Source: Bacillus infantis NRRL B-14911
Lineage (GTDB): Bacteria > Bacillota > Bacilli > Bacillales > Cytobacillaceae
Direction: 5' to 3'
DNA: 64,000 nt
Assembly: GCF_000473245.1 (NCBI RefSeq)
Contig: NC_022524.1
Span: forward strand, 1,016,501 to 1,080,500
Positions 19,106 to 30,417 of this stretch are shown here, piece after piece. The translations under genes were made by a program, and so were the position numbers. The notes beneath the pieces are model-generated. The model did no database searches, had not been told where the DNA came from, and was given only the letters and a program-made list of their open reading frames with translations. Positions within the stretch are counted from its first letter, which is position 1. Each line of letters begins with the position of its first letter.

Positions 19106-19288
19106 AATATATACAAGACGTGACGCTCTTTGTTCGTTCAGTTTTGAGAGTATAATCTCTCATTTTGTTCTTTGAAAACTAGATAATGTAATGAAGAAGA
19201 CATTACCGAGTAATCGCCATTTTAGGTTTTCTCTCTTATAAATAAATAAGAGTTTAAAAACCGTGAGGGTGATGAGAAGCGAACAGGT

Positions 19289-19378
19289 CGAGGAATCGAT
19301 TGAGGAAGCACCGGAGCGTATGTTTTGTATACGTGAGGATGCTGACGATTGAGATGACGAAGAGATGTGAAGCTTATC
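19289..19378 (+). other. Structured insert in the 16S-23S spacer
   Basis: The spacer has no tRNA gene. Part of it forms an imperfect hairpin with CGTAT...ATACG at the tip, AGCA...TGCT below, and purine-rich GAGGAA/GATGACGAAG flanks. It lies between the second boxA and the 23S 5' end. It may be part of the RNase III-type processing stalk. I see no reading frame. Confidence 0.45.
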
Positions 19379-19390
19379 ATCGGCCGAACA

Positions 19391-22335
<2,945 letters not shown>

Positions 22336-22451
22336 ATTTGATTGCTTTGTAATTCTTCTTCTGCATTATCTAGTTTTGAGGGAATAAAATTTAAAAATTC
22401 TCTTGCAAAATAATAAAAAGACGGTATAATAATACTTGTCTTGAAAAAATA

Positions 22452-22568
<117 letters not shown>

Positions 22569-22593
22569 CGAAAGTATTCTAATATACTATCAT

Positions 22594-22668
22594 TCCGCAG
22601 TAGCTCAGTGGTAGAGCATTCGGCTGTTAACCGAACGGTCGTAGGTTCGAATCCTACCTGCGGAGCCA
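22594..22668 (+). tRNA. tRNA-Asn (GTT)
   Basis: Cloverleaf with acceptor TCCGCAG/CTGCGGA, anticodon GTT in CTGTTAA, encoded CCA. First tRNA after 5S, as in B. subtilis trnD. Confidence 0.95.
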
Positions 22669-22673
22669 ATTAT

Positions 22674-22766
22674 GGAGAGCTGTCCGAGTGGCCGAAGGAG
22701 CACGATTGGAAATCGTGTAGGCGGTTTATAGCTGTCTCAAGGGTTCAAATCCCTTGCTCTCCGCCA
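22674..22766 (+). tRNA. tRNA-Ser (GGA)
   Basis: Class II tRNA with a long variable arm. Acceptor GGAGAGC/GCTCTCC, anticodon GGA, encoded CCA. Confidence 0.95.
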
Positions 22767-22781
22767 TTTAAATTATATAAT

Positions 22782-22856
22782 GGCCCCTTGGTCAAGCGGT
22801 TAAGACACCGCCCTTTCACGGCGGTAACACGGGTTCGAATCCCGTAGGGGTCACCA
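22782..22856 (+). tRNA. tRNA-Glu (TTC)
   Basis: Cloverleaf with anticodon TTC in CTTTCAC, T-arm GGGTTCGAATCCC, encoded CCA. Confidence 0.95.
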
Positions 22857-22860
22857 TTTC

Positions 22861-22936
22861 GGAGGATTAGCTCAGCTGGGAGAGCATCTGCCTTACAAGC
22901 AGAGGGTCGGCGGTTCGATCCCGTCATCCTCCACCA
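22861..22936 (+). tRNA. tRNA-Val (TAC)
   Basis: Acceptor GGAGGAT/ATCCTCC, anticodon TAC in CTTACAA, encoded CCA. Confidence 0.95.
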
Positions 22937-22953
22937 TTATAACTTTTTATTGT

Positions 22954-23027
<74 letters not shown>

Positions 23028-23030
23028 TCT

Positions 23031-23047
23031 GGTCCTGTGGTGTAGCG
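23031..23047 (+). pseudogene. 5' fragment of tRNA-Asp
   Basis: 17 bases (GGTCCTGTGGTGTAGCG) repeat the start of the intact tRNA-Asp at 23174 with one change. The match ends in the D loop. About 126 nt of sequence with no tRNA fold separates it from the intact gene. Confidence 0.75.
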
Positions 23048-23173
23048 ACGAGCGACACTGCAATGAATATGCTGCGAGTTGCCTCAACGGATTTGCTTCC
23101 TTGAGTCATCTGGAAGAGGAAGAGTCAGTCCTGCAGGCTTCTCGGGCATAATCAAGACCCAAATTTATAAAAT

Positions 23174-23249
23174 GGTCCCGTGGTGTAGCGGTTAACATGC
23201 CTGCCTGTCACGCAGGAGATCGCGGGTTCGATTCCCGTCGGGACCGCCA
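23174..23249 (+). tRNA. tRNA-Asp (GTC)
   Basis: Acceptor GGTCCCG/CGGGACC, anticodon GTC in CTGTCAC, encoded CCA. Confidence 0.95.
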
Positions 23250-23263
23250 TTTAAATTTAATTA

Positions 23264-23289
23264 GGCTCAGTAGCTCAGTCGGTAGAGCA
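23264..23289 (+). pseudogene. 5' fragment of tRNA-Phe
   Basis: 26 bases, GGCTCAGTAGCTCAGTCGGT plus AGAGCA, are identical to the first 26 bases of the intact tRNA-Phe at 23399. The match ends exactly after the D arm. The 109 nt that follow form no tRNA; they contain an AGATTGC...GCAATCT hairpin and GTTCGTAAGAACTGACGAAC. Confidence 0.8.
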
Positions 23290-23398
23290 GATTGCTACCT
23301 TCATTGAACAGCTCCTGCGGCAATCTGTGAGGAAGTTCGTAAGAACTGACGAACAAAGGACTTAAAGTATAAAAGGTTTTGGATGAAAATTTTATTAT

Positions 23399-23474
23399 GG
23401 CTCAGTAGCTCAGTCGGTAGAGCAAAGGACTGAAAATCCTTGTGTCGGCGGTTCGATTCCGTCCTGAGCCACCA
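23399..23474 (+). tRNA. tRNA-Phe (GAA)
   Basis: Acceptor GGCTCAG/CTGAGCC, anticodon GAA in CTGAAAA, encoded CCA. Confidence 0.95.
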
Positions 23475-23484
23475 TTGTTTGTAA

Positions 23485-23560
<76 letters not shown>

Positions 23561-23569
23561 CCTTAACGT

Positions 23570-23654
23570 GGAGGGGTAGCGAAGTGGCTAAACGCGGCGG
23601 ACTGTAAATCCGCTCCCTCAGGGTTCGGCGGTTCGAATCCGTCCCCCTCCACCA
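23570..23654 (+). tRNA. tRNA-Tyr (GTA)
   Basis: Class II tRNA. Acceptor GGAGGGG/CCCCTCC, anticodon GTA in CTGTAAA, encoded CCA. Confidence 0.95.
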
Positions 23655-23661
23655 TTCATAC

Positions 23662-23735
23662 AGGGGTATAGTTTAAAGGTAGAACAGAGGTCTCCAAAAC
23701 CTCCAGTGTGGGTTCGATTCCTACTACCCCTGCCA
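23662..23735 (+). tRNA. tRNA-Trp (CCA)
   Basis: Acceptor AGGGGTA/TACCCCT, anticodon CCA in CTCCAAA, encoded 3' CCA. Confidence 0.95.
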
Positions 23736-23745
23736 ATTTTATTAT

Positions 23746-23822
23746 GGCGATTGTGGCGAAGTGGTTAACGCATCGGATTGTGGTTCCGACATTCGTGGGT
23801 TCGATTCCCATCAGTCGCCCCA
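23746..23822 (+). tRNA. tRNA-His (GTG)
   Basis: The 5' extra G typical of tRNA-His is present (GGCGATTG). Anticodon GTG in TTGTGGT, encoded CCA. Confidence 0.95.
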
Positions 23823-23873
23823 TTTTTTAATCACAATATTGCATTCTATGCATATCATATTATTGGGCTATAG

Positions 23874-23938
23874 CCAAGCGGTAAGGCAACGGACTTTGAC
23901 TCCGTCATGCGTTGGTTCGAATCCAGCTAGCCCAGCCA
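23874..23938 (+). tRNA. tRNA-Gln (TTG)
   Basis: Acceptor TGGGCTA/TAGCCCA, anticodon TTG in CTTTGAC, encoded CCA. Confidence 0.93.
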
Positions 23939-23941
23939 TTT

Positions 23942-24016
23942 GCGGAAGTAGTTCAGTGGTAGAACATCACCTTGCCAAGGTGGGGGTCGCGGGTTCGAAT
24001 CCCGTCTTCCGCTCCA
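23942..24016 (+). tRNA. tRNA-Gly (GCC)
   Basis: Acceptor GCGGAAG/CTTCCGC, anticodon GCC in TTGCCAA, encoded CCA. Confidence 0.95.
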
Positions 24017-24024
24017 AACGTTCT

Positions 24025-24098
24025 GGCGGCATAGCCAAGAGGTAAGGCAGAGGTCTGCAAAACCTTTATCACCGGTTCGATTCCGGTTGCCGCCTCCA
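24025..24098 (+). tRNA. tRNA-Cys (GCA)
   Basis: Acceptor GGCGGCA/TGCCGCC, anticodon GCA in CTGCAAA, encoded CCA. Confidence 0.95.
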
Positions 24099-24143
24099 TT
24101 CCAATTACAGGAAATGGAGAATGAACGATAAATTAAATGATAT

Positions 24144-24228
24144 GCCGGTGTGGCGGAATTGGCAGACGCGCACGACTCAAAATCGTGTTCCTTCTGGAGT
24201 GCCGGTTCGACCCCGGCCACCGGTATCA
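24144..24228 (+). tRNA. tRNA-Leu (CAA), CCA replaced by TCA
   Basis: Class II tRNA with anticodon CAA in CTCAAAA. The 3' side reads CACCGGT-A-TCA, where CACCGGC-A-CCA would be expected. The first acceptor pair is therefore G-U, and the encoded CCA is TCA, so the end must be repaired by tRNA nucleotidyltransferase after trimming. Confidence 0.9.
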
Positions 24229-24298
24229 TTTTCTTTTTATACAGGGTTTCCTGTTTTTATTTTTGAAAAGGCATCGACAAATTTCAGCAATTTTCGAT

Positions 24299-24372
24299 GC
24301 GGGTGTAGTTTAATGGTAAAACCTCAGCCTTCCAAGCTGATGTCGTGGGTTCGATTCCCATCACCCGCTCCA
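24299..24372 (+). tRNA. tRNA-Gly (TCC)
   Basis: Acceptor GCGGGTG/CACCCGC, anticodon TCC in CTTCCAA, encoded CCA. Last tRNA of the run. Confidence 0.95.
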
Positions 24373-24386
24373 TACATAATTTCATC

Positions 24387-24431
24387 AACGCAGTGTTTCG
24401 TTTTCAGAAAACGAAGCATTGCGTTTTTTCT
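24387..24431 (+). terminator. Terminator of the rRNA-tRNA operon
   Basis: AACGCA-g-TG-t-TTCGTTTTC pairs with GAAAACGAA-g-CA-t-TGCGTT, followed by a T-run. It is a very long hairpin 15 nt after the last tRNA. Confidence 0.92.
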
Positions 24432-24564
24432 TTGTCTTGATCCCGATAAGGCATGACCCGTGGGTTACGGTAAGATGTCAGCCAGTCTTTCTTCTCTATG
24501 AAGAAGTCAAAATTTTCCCCCTCTTTTGGTCAATTATGTTGCCCCTTTTTATTTGATAGCCTCC

Positions 24565-24587
24565 TATAATAAAAGAAAGCGATTACA
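24565..24587 (+). promoter_or_regulatory. -10 box and candidate CcpA (cre) site of the sugar operon
   Basis: TATAAT (24565-24570) is a perfect -10 box, but no good -35 is at the right distance. AAGAAAGCGATTACA (24573-24587) fits the cre consensus WTGNAARCGNWWWCA with one mismatch and covers the expected start point. This suggests carbon catabolite repression (inference). Confidence 0.5.
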
Positions 24588-24606
24588 AAAGGCGGTGAGA
24601 GTAAAA

Positions 24607-25548
24607 TTGGATGCAAAAACAGAGTTGGCTCCCATAAAGGCGGACGCTGTAACAAAGAGAACAAGCAAAAGAAAAGCACGTCTTCGAAGTATATTAATTT
24701 ATGCGGCTTTTACCGGACCGGCCATTTTATTCTTTGTCCTTATTCAGGTGATACCATTCCTTATGGGTTTATATTATTCCTTTACCTCATGGAATGGTGT
24801 AAGCTCAGCTGTCGAATGGGTCGGGCTGCAAAACTATATCAAAATTTTCAAGGATGATCCGAACTTTTTCCAATCTTTCTTGTTTACAACCAAGTTCATG
24901 CTGGCCTCAGTAGTTATCAGCAATTTAATTGGATTTGGACTTGCCCTGCTACTTAACGCGGCCTTGAAGACACGGAATATTCTCAGAACCGTCTTCTTTA
25001 TACCGAATGTAATTGGAGGACTGCTGCTTGGGTTCATCTGGCAGTTTATCTTTGTCAAAGCGTTTGCTTCCATCGGAAATTTGACTGGCCTGGCGTTTTT
25101 CAAGCTTGCCTGGCTGGGGGATGAGACTACAGCATTTTGGGGAATTGTCATTGTGTTTGCATGGCAGGTGAGCGGCTATATGATGGTGATTTATATCGCA
25201 GCCCTGCAGGGAGTGGACCATTCCCTTCTTGAGGCGGCAAGGATTGACGGGGCTTCAAACTGGACGCTTCTTACCCGCATCATTATACCGCTGATCATTC
25301 CGGCTTTCACTATTTGTTTCTTTTTGACTATATCAATGGCCTTTAAGATCTTTGATTTAAATCTTTCTCTTACAAATGGGGGACCGTTTAATTCAACACA
25401 GTCTGTAGCCATCAACATTTATCAGGAGGCTTTCCAAAATAACCGCTATGGTCTCGGGACGGCCAAATCGATTCTTTTCTTTCTGATTGTCGCCGTGTTT
25501 ACATCGGTTCAGGTAATTATGACGAAAAGGAAGGAGGTTGAAGCCTGA
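24607..25548 (+). CDS. Carbohydrate ABC transporter permease (MalF/UgpA type)
   Basis: A 313-aa inner-membrane permease with a charged N-terminus, six helices and the EAA loop EAARIDGASNWTLLTRIIIPLI, which contacts the ATPase. I chose TTG 24607. AAGGCGGTGA, one base off the perfect Shine-Dalgarno, ends 8 nt before it, and the -10 box lies downstream of the earlier ATG at 24526. It overlaps the next permease gene by one base. By family it forms the channel for an oligosaccharide together with that protein. No ATPase is encoded nearby, so a shared MsmX-like ATPase is likely. Confidence 0.9.
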   Translation: MDAKTELAPIKADAVTKRTSKRKARLRSILIYAAFTGPAILFFVLIQVIPFLMGLYYSFTSWNGVSSAVEWVGLQNYIKIFKDDPNFFQSFLFTTKFMLASVVISNLIGFGLALLLNAALKTRNILRTVFFIPNVIGGLLLGFIWQFIFVKAFASIGNLTGLAFFKLAWLGDETTAFWGIVIVFAWQVSGYMMVIYIAALQGVDHSLLEAARIDGASNWTLLTRIIIPLIIPAFTICFFLTISMAFKIFDLNLSLTNGGPFNSTQSVAINIYQEAFQNNRYGLGTAKSILFFLIVAVFTSVQVIMTKRKEVEA

Positions 25549-26375
25549 TGAATCGCAAGTATACAGGAAGGACGTTTCTGCTGGAGATAATCGGCATCAT
25601 TCTTGGGCTGATTTTTCTGATCCCCTTCTATTTTGTGGCGGTTAATTCAGTCAAAAGCTTTGCTGAAATCTTATTGGATGCAGCTGCTTTTCCAAAGGAA
25701 GTGTTATTTGCTAATTATTCGAAGGTTTGGGAAATCATTAATTTTCCAAGGGCATTCTGGAATTCACTGATCATTACTGTGCTCAGCAATATTGGCCTGG
25801 TAATCATCAGTTCAATGGCTGCATGGAAAATGGTGAGGACTCCCGGGCGCTTCAGCAAGATTCTGTTTATCCTTTTTGTCTCAGCAATGGTCATTCCCTT
25901 TCAGACGGTTATGATCCCGCTTATGAAGCTCGGAGGCGCCCTGAATATGACGAACAGCATTCCCGGACTGATTATGATGTATTTCGGGTTTGGCGTTCCT
26001 CTTTCCCTGTTCCTTTACCATGGATTTGTCAAAACGGTTCCAAGGGAGATAGAAGAGTCGGCGCTGATTGATGGGTGCAGCCAGTTCGGGGTTTTTTGGA
26101 GGATCGTTTTCCCGCTTTTAAAGCCGATTACAGTGACGGTTGTCATCCTTAATACCTTATGGATCTGGAACGATTTCCTTCTTCCGCTCCTGGTGCTGCA
26201 GGATGCCGAGCTGAGAACAATCCCGCTCGCCACCAGCTCCTTCTTTGCCCAATATACAAAACAGTGGGATATGGGCCTGGCAGCGCTTGTACTTGGCATT
26301 ACGCCGGTCATCATCTTCTTCCTGTTCCTGCAGAAGCATATTATTAAAGGCATAGCATCAGGCTCCATCAAATAG
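25548..26375 (+). CDS. Carbohydrate ABC transporter permease (MalG/UgpE type)
   Basis: A 275-aa permease with six helices, starting after a positively charged MNRKYTGR. The EAA loop reads EESALIDGCSQFGVFWRIVFPLL. It is the partner of the preceding permease (start overlaps its stop, AAGGAGG upstream). It works in the cytoplasmic membrane for import of a sugar delivered by the lipoprotein encoded next. Confidence 0.9.
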   Translation: MNRKYTGRTFLLEIIGIILGLIFLIPFYFVAVNSVKSFAEILLDAAAFPKEVLFANYSKVWEIINFPRAFWNSLIITVLSNIGLVIISSMAAWKMVRTPGRFSKILFILFVSAMVIPFQTVMIPLMKLGGALNMTNSIPGLIMMYFGFGVPLSLFLYHGFVKTVPREIEESALIDGCSQFGVFWRIVFPLLKPITVTVVILNTLWIWNDFLLPLLVLQDAELRTIPLATSSFFAQYTKQWDMGLAALVLGITPVIIFFLFLQKHIIKGIASGSIK

Positions 26376-26382
26376 ATATCAA

Positions 26383-26415
26383 ATTTTAGCGGCGGCTAGA
26401 ATGTACCGCTAAAAT
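26383..26415 (+). promoter_or_regulatory. Intercistronic hairpin before the binding-protein gene
   Basis: ATTTTAGCGG pairs perfectly over 10 bp with CCGCTAAAAT. No T-run follows, so it is unlikely to be a strong terminator. Its position between the last permease and the binding-protein gene suggests an mRNA stability or processing element that lets the lipoprotein be made in excess (inference). Confidence 0.6.
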
Positions 26416-26449
26416 GATATATAAATAGAATTCAAGGAGGTCAATGACA

Positions 26450-27733
26450 ATGAAACGCTTATTGCTTATTTGCCTGTCCCTGCTTTTCACATTCGGGATT
26501 TTGGCCGGCTGTTCGTCAGGAAGCACTTCTGGAACTGATGATAAAGAGGGGACAAAGGATACCGGGGAAGAGACGGTTACTCTCAACCTGTTCCAATTTA
26601 AAGTTGAAATTGCCGACCAGCTTCAGGAGATGATCACTGAGTTCGAAGCCGAGCATCCCAATATCAAAGTAAAGCTGGAAACTGTTGGCGGCGGTGCCGA
26701 TTACGGTGCTGCGCTGAAAGCGAAATTTGCTTCTGGCGAACAGCCGGATATTTTCAACAATGGCGGCTTTAAAGAACTGGAACTGTGGAAGGAGCATCTG
26801 GCCGACCTATCCAATGAGCCATGGGTTGAGCATCTTCTCCCGATCGGCAAAGTGCCGATGACAGATACAGACGGCAAGCTTTATGGCATGCCGGTCAACC
26901 TTGAAGGATACGGATTTGTCTATAATAAAGATTTGTTTGAGAAAGCAGGCATTAAGGAGCCTCCGGCCAATATTACAGAGCTCAAGGATGCTGCTGAGAA
27001 ACTGAAGGACAGCGGCACTACACCTTTCTCAGCCGGATATGGGGAATGGTGGGTCATCGGGCAGCACTTGCTGAATATCCCTTTTGCCCAACAGGAAGAT
27101 CCTATTGCCTTTATTGAAGGACTTTATGATGGTACAGAGAAGTTTACAGATAATGAGCAATTCAAGCAGTTTAAAGAAGTGCTTGATACAGAAATCAATT
27201 TTGGAAATGATAATCCATTGACCACTGACTATAACACGCAGGTCACCCAATTTGCCGCAGGCCAGACTGCCATGCTGCAGCAGGGGAACTGGACTGAAAA
27301 TATGATCTATGAGGTTAATCCTGATATGAATATGGGCTTTTTGCCGATTCCGATCTCAGATGACAAAAATGCTGACCGCCTCCCTGTTGGGGTCCCGAAT
27401 AACTGGGTTCTGAATAAGAATTCCGAGCACCTGGATGAAGCTAAATTGTTCCTGGAATGGATGGTATCTTCTGATACAGGTAAACGCTATTTAACCGAGG
27501 AATTTGCTTTCATCCCTGCTTTTGACAATATTGAGGCATCAGGTCTTGGCGATCTTGGCCAGTCAATCCTTGAGTACTCCAAAGAAGAGAAAACAATTCC
27601 GTGGACATGGTTCAGATGGCCGGATGGAGCGAACAAGGAATTCGCCGCTAGCATCCAGGAATATGCTGCAGGTAAAATTGATTATGATACTCTGCTAGAG
27701 AGGTTCCAGAAAACCTGGGATAACTTAAAGTAA
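26450..27733 (+). CDS. Carbohydrate ABC transporter substrate-binding lipoprotein
   Basis: A 427-aa protein. The signal peptide MKRLLLICLSLLFTFGILAGC ends in a lipobox with Cys21 as lipid anchor, followed by a Ser/Gly/Thr-rich linker. The rest is a cluster B (family 1) sugar-binding fold, with QPDIFNNGG, DGKLYGMPVNLEGYGFVYNK and AAGQTAMLQQGNW. It captures the sugar outside the membrane. I chose ATG 26450, 8 nt after AAGGAGGT; the ATG at 26444 is only 2 nt away. A terminator follows, so the two-component genes may need their own promoter or read-through. Confidence 0.9.
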   Translation: MKRLLLICLSLLFTFGILAGCSSGSTSGTDDKEGTKDTGEETVTLNLFQFKVEIADQLQEMITEFEAEHPNIKVKLETVGGGADYGAALKAKFASGEQPDIFNNGGFKELELWKEHLADLSNEPWVEHLLPIGKVPMTDTDGKLYGMPVNLEGYGFVYNKDLFEKAGIKEPPANITELKDAAEKLKDSGTTPFSAGYGEWWVIGQHLLNIPFAQQEDPIAFIEGLYDGTEKFTDNEQFKQFKEVLDTEINFGNDNPLTTDYNTQVTQFAAGQTAMLQQGNWTENMIYEVNPDMNMGFLPIPISDDKNADRLPVGVPNNWVLNKNSEHLDEAKLFLEWMVSSDTGKRYLTEEFAFIPAFDNIEASGLGDLGQSILEYSKEEKTIPWTWFRWPDGANKEFAASIQEYAAGKIDYDTLLERFQKTWDNLK

Positions 27734-27754
27734 AGCAGAGATCACTGCCAGGAT

Positions 27755-27792
27755 AAAAAGCATGTCTGCAACAAGGCATGCTTTTTATTTTC
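27755..27792 (+). terminator. Terminator of the transporter genes
   Basis: AAAAAGCATG pairs with CATGCTTTTT, followed by ATTTTCC. Confidence 0.85.
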
Positions 27793-27870
27793 CATAAATG
27801 AAAAAATCTTTAGCATGTCTCACCCTGTCCCATATATACTTACATTATCAGGGCCTGGGGAGGACTATTT

Positions 27871-29670
27871 ATGATTAAGAACAGTATCCGCAATAAACTG
27901 ATCGTCCTGCTGCTGCTGATCACAATCATTCCTTTCGGCACATCGATTATCATTACCTACTTCCATACGAAGGAGTTTTTGAAAAATCAGGCTGTAGAGG
28001 AAAACAGCAAGCTTCTCTATCAGGGCAAAATCAACCTGGAGAGCTATATGAATGAGCTGAATGGATTGACATTGTCTCTGTACAATAATCCCGGCTTCTT
28101 AAATTTCCTGAGGTCTTCTAAAGATGAGGACAATTATTTAACAATCGGGATCATGAAAAATGTGGTCCAAACCATCCTTTATGCCGGGGATACCATTAAC
28201 AGGGTCCAAATAGCCTTTGCAGACGAAGACAGGGTCATCTCCGCTTCCAGGAGGTCTACAGTCGTCTTCATGAAAGGAAGGAGCGCTAAAAGCGCAGAGG
28301 CCTTCAATAGAGCCAGGGACAGCTCCTCGCATATGTATATTGAACCGCTGATGGAACAGACGAATTCCCGGAATATCATGGCAGTGCATCGTGCGTTTAC
28401 AAATATTCCATCAGACAATGTGCTGGCCTACATTACTCTTGAGATCGCTCCGGATGACATCGTGAATCTCAGCAGGAATCTTTATACTCCGGGAAGCGAG
28501 GAATTTTATATTGTATCTCAGGATGGCCTTCTCATTTATAGCTCTGACAAGGATGCTGCAAGCGGACAGGTGCCCGAAAAATGGGTGGATGCCATTGTGA
28601 GTTCAGGAAATAAGGCGGGGACACTTGAATGGAAGAAAGATGATTTCAGCGGCATGATGATTTACGAGCAGATGGAAGAAAGTGCGGGCGGCTGGTTCCT
28701 CGTGAAGCGGGTCCCGGATACAACTTTGTATGAAAGCGCTTTTAGCGTTGCGAAAATCAACATCCTTTTCGGCATTATCGGGTTAACGCTGGTTATCCTT
28801 GCCACCTTATTCGTTTCTTTTAGAATCACCTCCCCGATCCGGGTGCTGCTGAGGAGCATCAGCCAGGTAGAGCGGGGGGACATGAATGTTGAATATGATT
28901 CATTCGGGAAGGATGAAATCGGCATCCTTGGAATGAGGTTCAATGAGATGATCGAGAAAATAAACCATCTCATCAACAGGGAATATAAGCTGGAGATTGA
29001 GAATAAAACCAATCAGCTGAAGGTGCTCCAGTCGCAGATCAACCCGCATTTCCTGTACAATGCCCTCCAGTCGATCGGAACGGTTGCCTTGAAAAACAAA
29101 GTTCCCCAGATTTATACCCTGATTACCCATCTTTCAAAAATCATGAGGTACGGGATGGACATGGAGGAGGACCGGGTGCCGCTGATAAAAGAGATTAATT
29201 ATACAAAGGCCTTCCTGCTCCTGCAGAAAGAGCGGTTTGGCGAAAAGTTTATCTACAGGATTGATGCAGGTGAAGAGGTCTCATCTGTCAAAGTTCCTAA
29301 AATGCTGCTGCAGCCGGTCATTGAGAATTATTTTAAGCATGGATTTACTCCGGGTGAAGGGACAGGCGAGCTGAATATCGAATGTAATAAAGACAGCGGA
29401 TTTCTATGCATAGATATAAGTGATAATGGCGGAGGCGCAGATGATGGCAGGCTGGGGGATATATGGCGCTGTATTAAAGGCGGGCCGCTTGAGGCCAAAG
29501 GGGACAGCACGAGCATCGGGCTTAGGAATGTGTATGGACGGCTGATGCTTTATTACGGAGAAGAAGCAATCCTGCAGCTTGGAAATCGTGGAGGCAAAGG
29601 CTTTATCGTTTCCATGAAGCTTCCGCTGCACCCGGGGGGCGAAGTGGATGAAGGCAATCATCATCGATGA
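27871..29670 (+). CDS. YesM-type sensor histidine kinase
   Basis: A 599-aa membrane kinase. One helix is at residues ~8-30, followed by a large extracytoplasmic sensor of Cache type, a second helix at ~290-312, HAMP (SFRITSPIRVLLRSI...), the His_kinase domain with the phosphorylated His in NPHFLYNALQS, and HATPase_c with N-box IENYFKHGF and DNGGGADD. It probably senses the imported sugar or its loading state. It overlaps the regulator gene by 23 nt. GGGGAGG precedes the ATG. The partner and genomic setting are typical for sugar-uptake control. Confidence 0.92.
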   Translation: MIKNSIRNKLIVLLLLITIIPFGTSIIITYFHTKEFLKNQAVEENSKLLYQGKINLESYMNELNGLTLSLYNNPGFLNFLRSSKDEDNYLTIGIMKNVVQTILYAGDTINRVQIAFADEDRVISASRRSTVVFMKGRSAKSAEAFNRARDSSSHMYIEPLMEQTNSRNIMAVHRAFTNIPSDNVLAYITLEIAPDDIVNLSRNLYTPGSEEFYIVSQDGLLIYSSDKDAASGQVPEKWVDAIVSSGNKAGTLEWKKDDFSGMMIYEQMEESAGGWFLVKRVPDTTLYESAFSVAKINILFGIIGLTLVILATLFVSFRITSPIRVLLRSISQVERGDMNVEYDSFGKDEIGILGMRFNEMIEKINHLINREYKLEIENKTNQLKVLQSQINPHFLYNALQSIGTVALKNKVPQIYTLITHLSKIMRYGMDMEEDRVPLIKEINYTKAFLLLQKERFGEKFIYRIDAGEEVSSVKVPKMLLQPVIENYFKHGFTPGEGTGELNIECNKDSGFLCIDISDNGGGADDGRLGDIWRCIKGGPLEAKGDSTSIGLRNVYGRLMLYYGEEAILQLGNRGGKGFIVSMKLPLHPGGEVDEGNHHR

Positions 29671-30406
29671 TGAAAAGCATGTCAGGGAAGGGCTTCTTAT
29701 GCTTGCAGAATGGGAAAAGCATGGAATCAGCTCCATCTTTGAGGCAGAGGACGGGGAAGAGGCTATCAGACTGATCGGCGAAGTGCAGCCTGATATTATT
29801 TTTACCGATATGAATATGCCGAGGTGTGACGGCATCAGCCTTTTGAAGTGGATCCATGGTTCCCAATGCCAGGGGAAAACGATCGTTGTCAGCGGCTATG
29901 ATGACTACGAGTATATGAGGAACGCCATCTATTATAAAAGCTTTGATTATATCTTAAAGCCGATTGATCCGGAACTGCTGAATGAAACGCTCGAAAGGGC
30001 AGTCAATGACCTTGCAGCTTCACGTTTGACAGGGGAGGCCTTTAGAGAGCCCAGGGAAAGCAAAGCAGCCCAGAAAGAGAACAATAACATCAAGCAAATC
30101 GAAGAGTTTCTGGTGCAGAATTATCATCTTGATATCACACTGCAGGATATCGCTGACCGTTTTTATTTGAGCAGAGAGTATATATCCAGGAAATTCAAAC
30201 AGGATTTCCAGGCAACCATTACAGATTATTTGACCAATATCCGGATGGAAAAGGCAAAGGAGCTGCTTGGCAGCCCATCTTTGAAAATTTACGAGATTGC
30301 CTATCAGGTTGGATACCAGAATGAAAAATATTTCAGCAAGGTTTTTAAAAAGCTGACCGGCTATACACCGAATGAATATCGGAATCTGCCGCCGGGCAGC
30401 AGATAG
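29648..30406 (+). CDS. YesN-type response regulator with AraC DNA-binding domain
   Basis: A 252-aa cytosolic regulator. The receiver domain has acidic residues IIDDEKH and the phosphoacceptor Asp in [13 protein letters not shown]. An AraC/XylS double helix-turn-helix ([19 protein letters not shown] and [20 protein letters not shown]) is at the C-terminus. It is much shorter than typical YesN proteins because the long middle region is only about 20 residues. It should activate the surrounding transport and catabolic genes. Confidence 0.92.
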   Translation: MKAIIIDDEKHVREGLLMLAEWEKHGISSIFEAEDGEEAIRLIGEVQPDIIFTDMNMPRCDGISLLKWIHGSQCQGKTIVVSGYDDYEYMRNAIYYKSFDYILKPIDPELLNETLERAVNDLAASRLTGEAFREPRESKAAQKENNNIKQIEEFLVQNYHLDITLQDIADRFYLSREYISRKFKQDFQATITDYLTNIRMEKAKELLGSPSLKIYEIAYQVGYQNEKYFSKVFKKLTGYTPNEYRNLPPGSR

Positions 30407-30417
30407 GAGGAAGAACA

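Noticed and set aside
23028-23173. Integrated element with attachment sites in the tRNA genes
   Set aside because: The interval is only 146 nt, carries no integrase, and the duplicated piece is the 5' end, not the 3' end used by tRNA-specific integrases.
24526-24606. Upstream ATG of the first sugar permease as true start
   Set aside because: It precedes the TATAAT box and lacks a ribosome binding site, whereas TTG 24607 has AAGGCGGTGA at the right distance.
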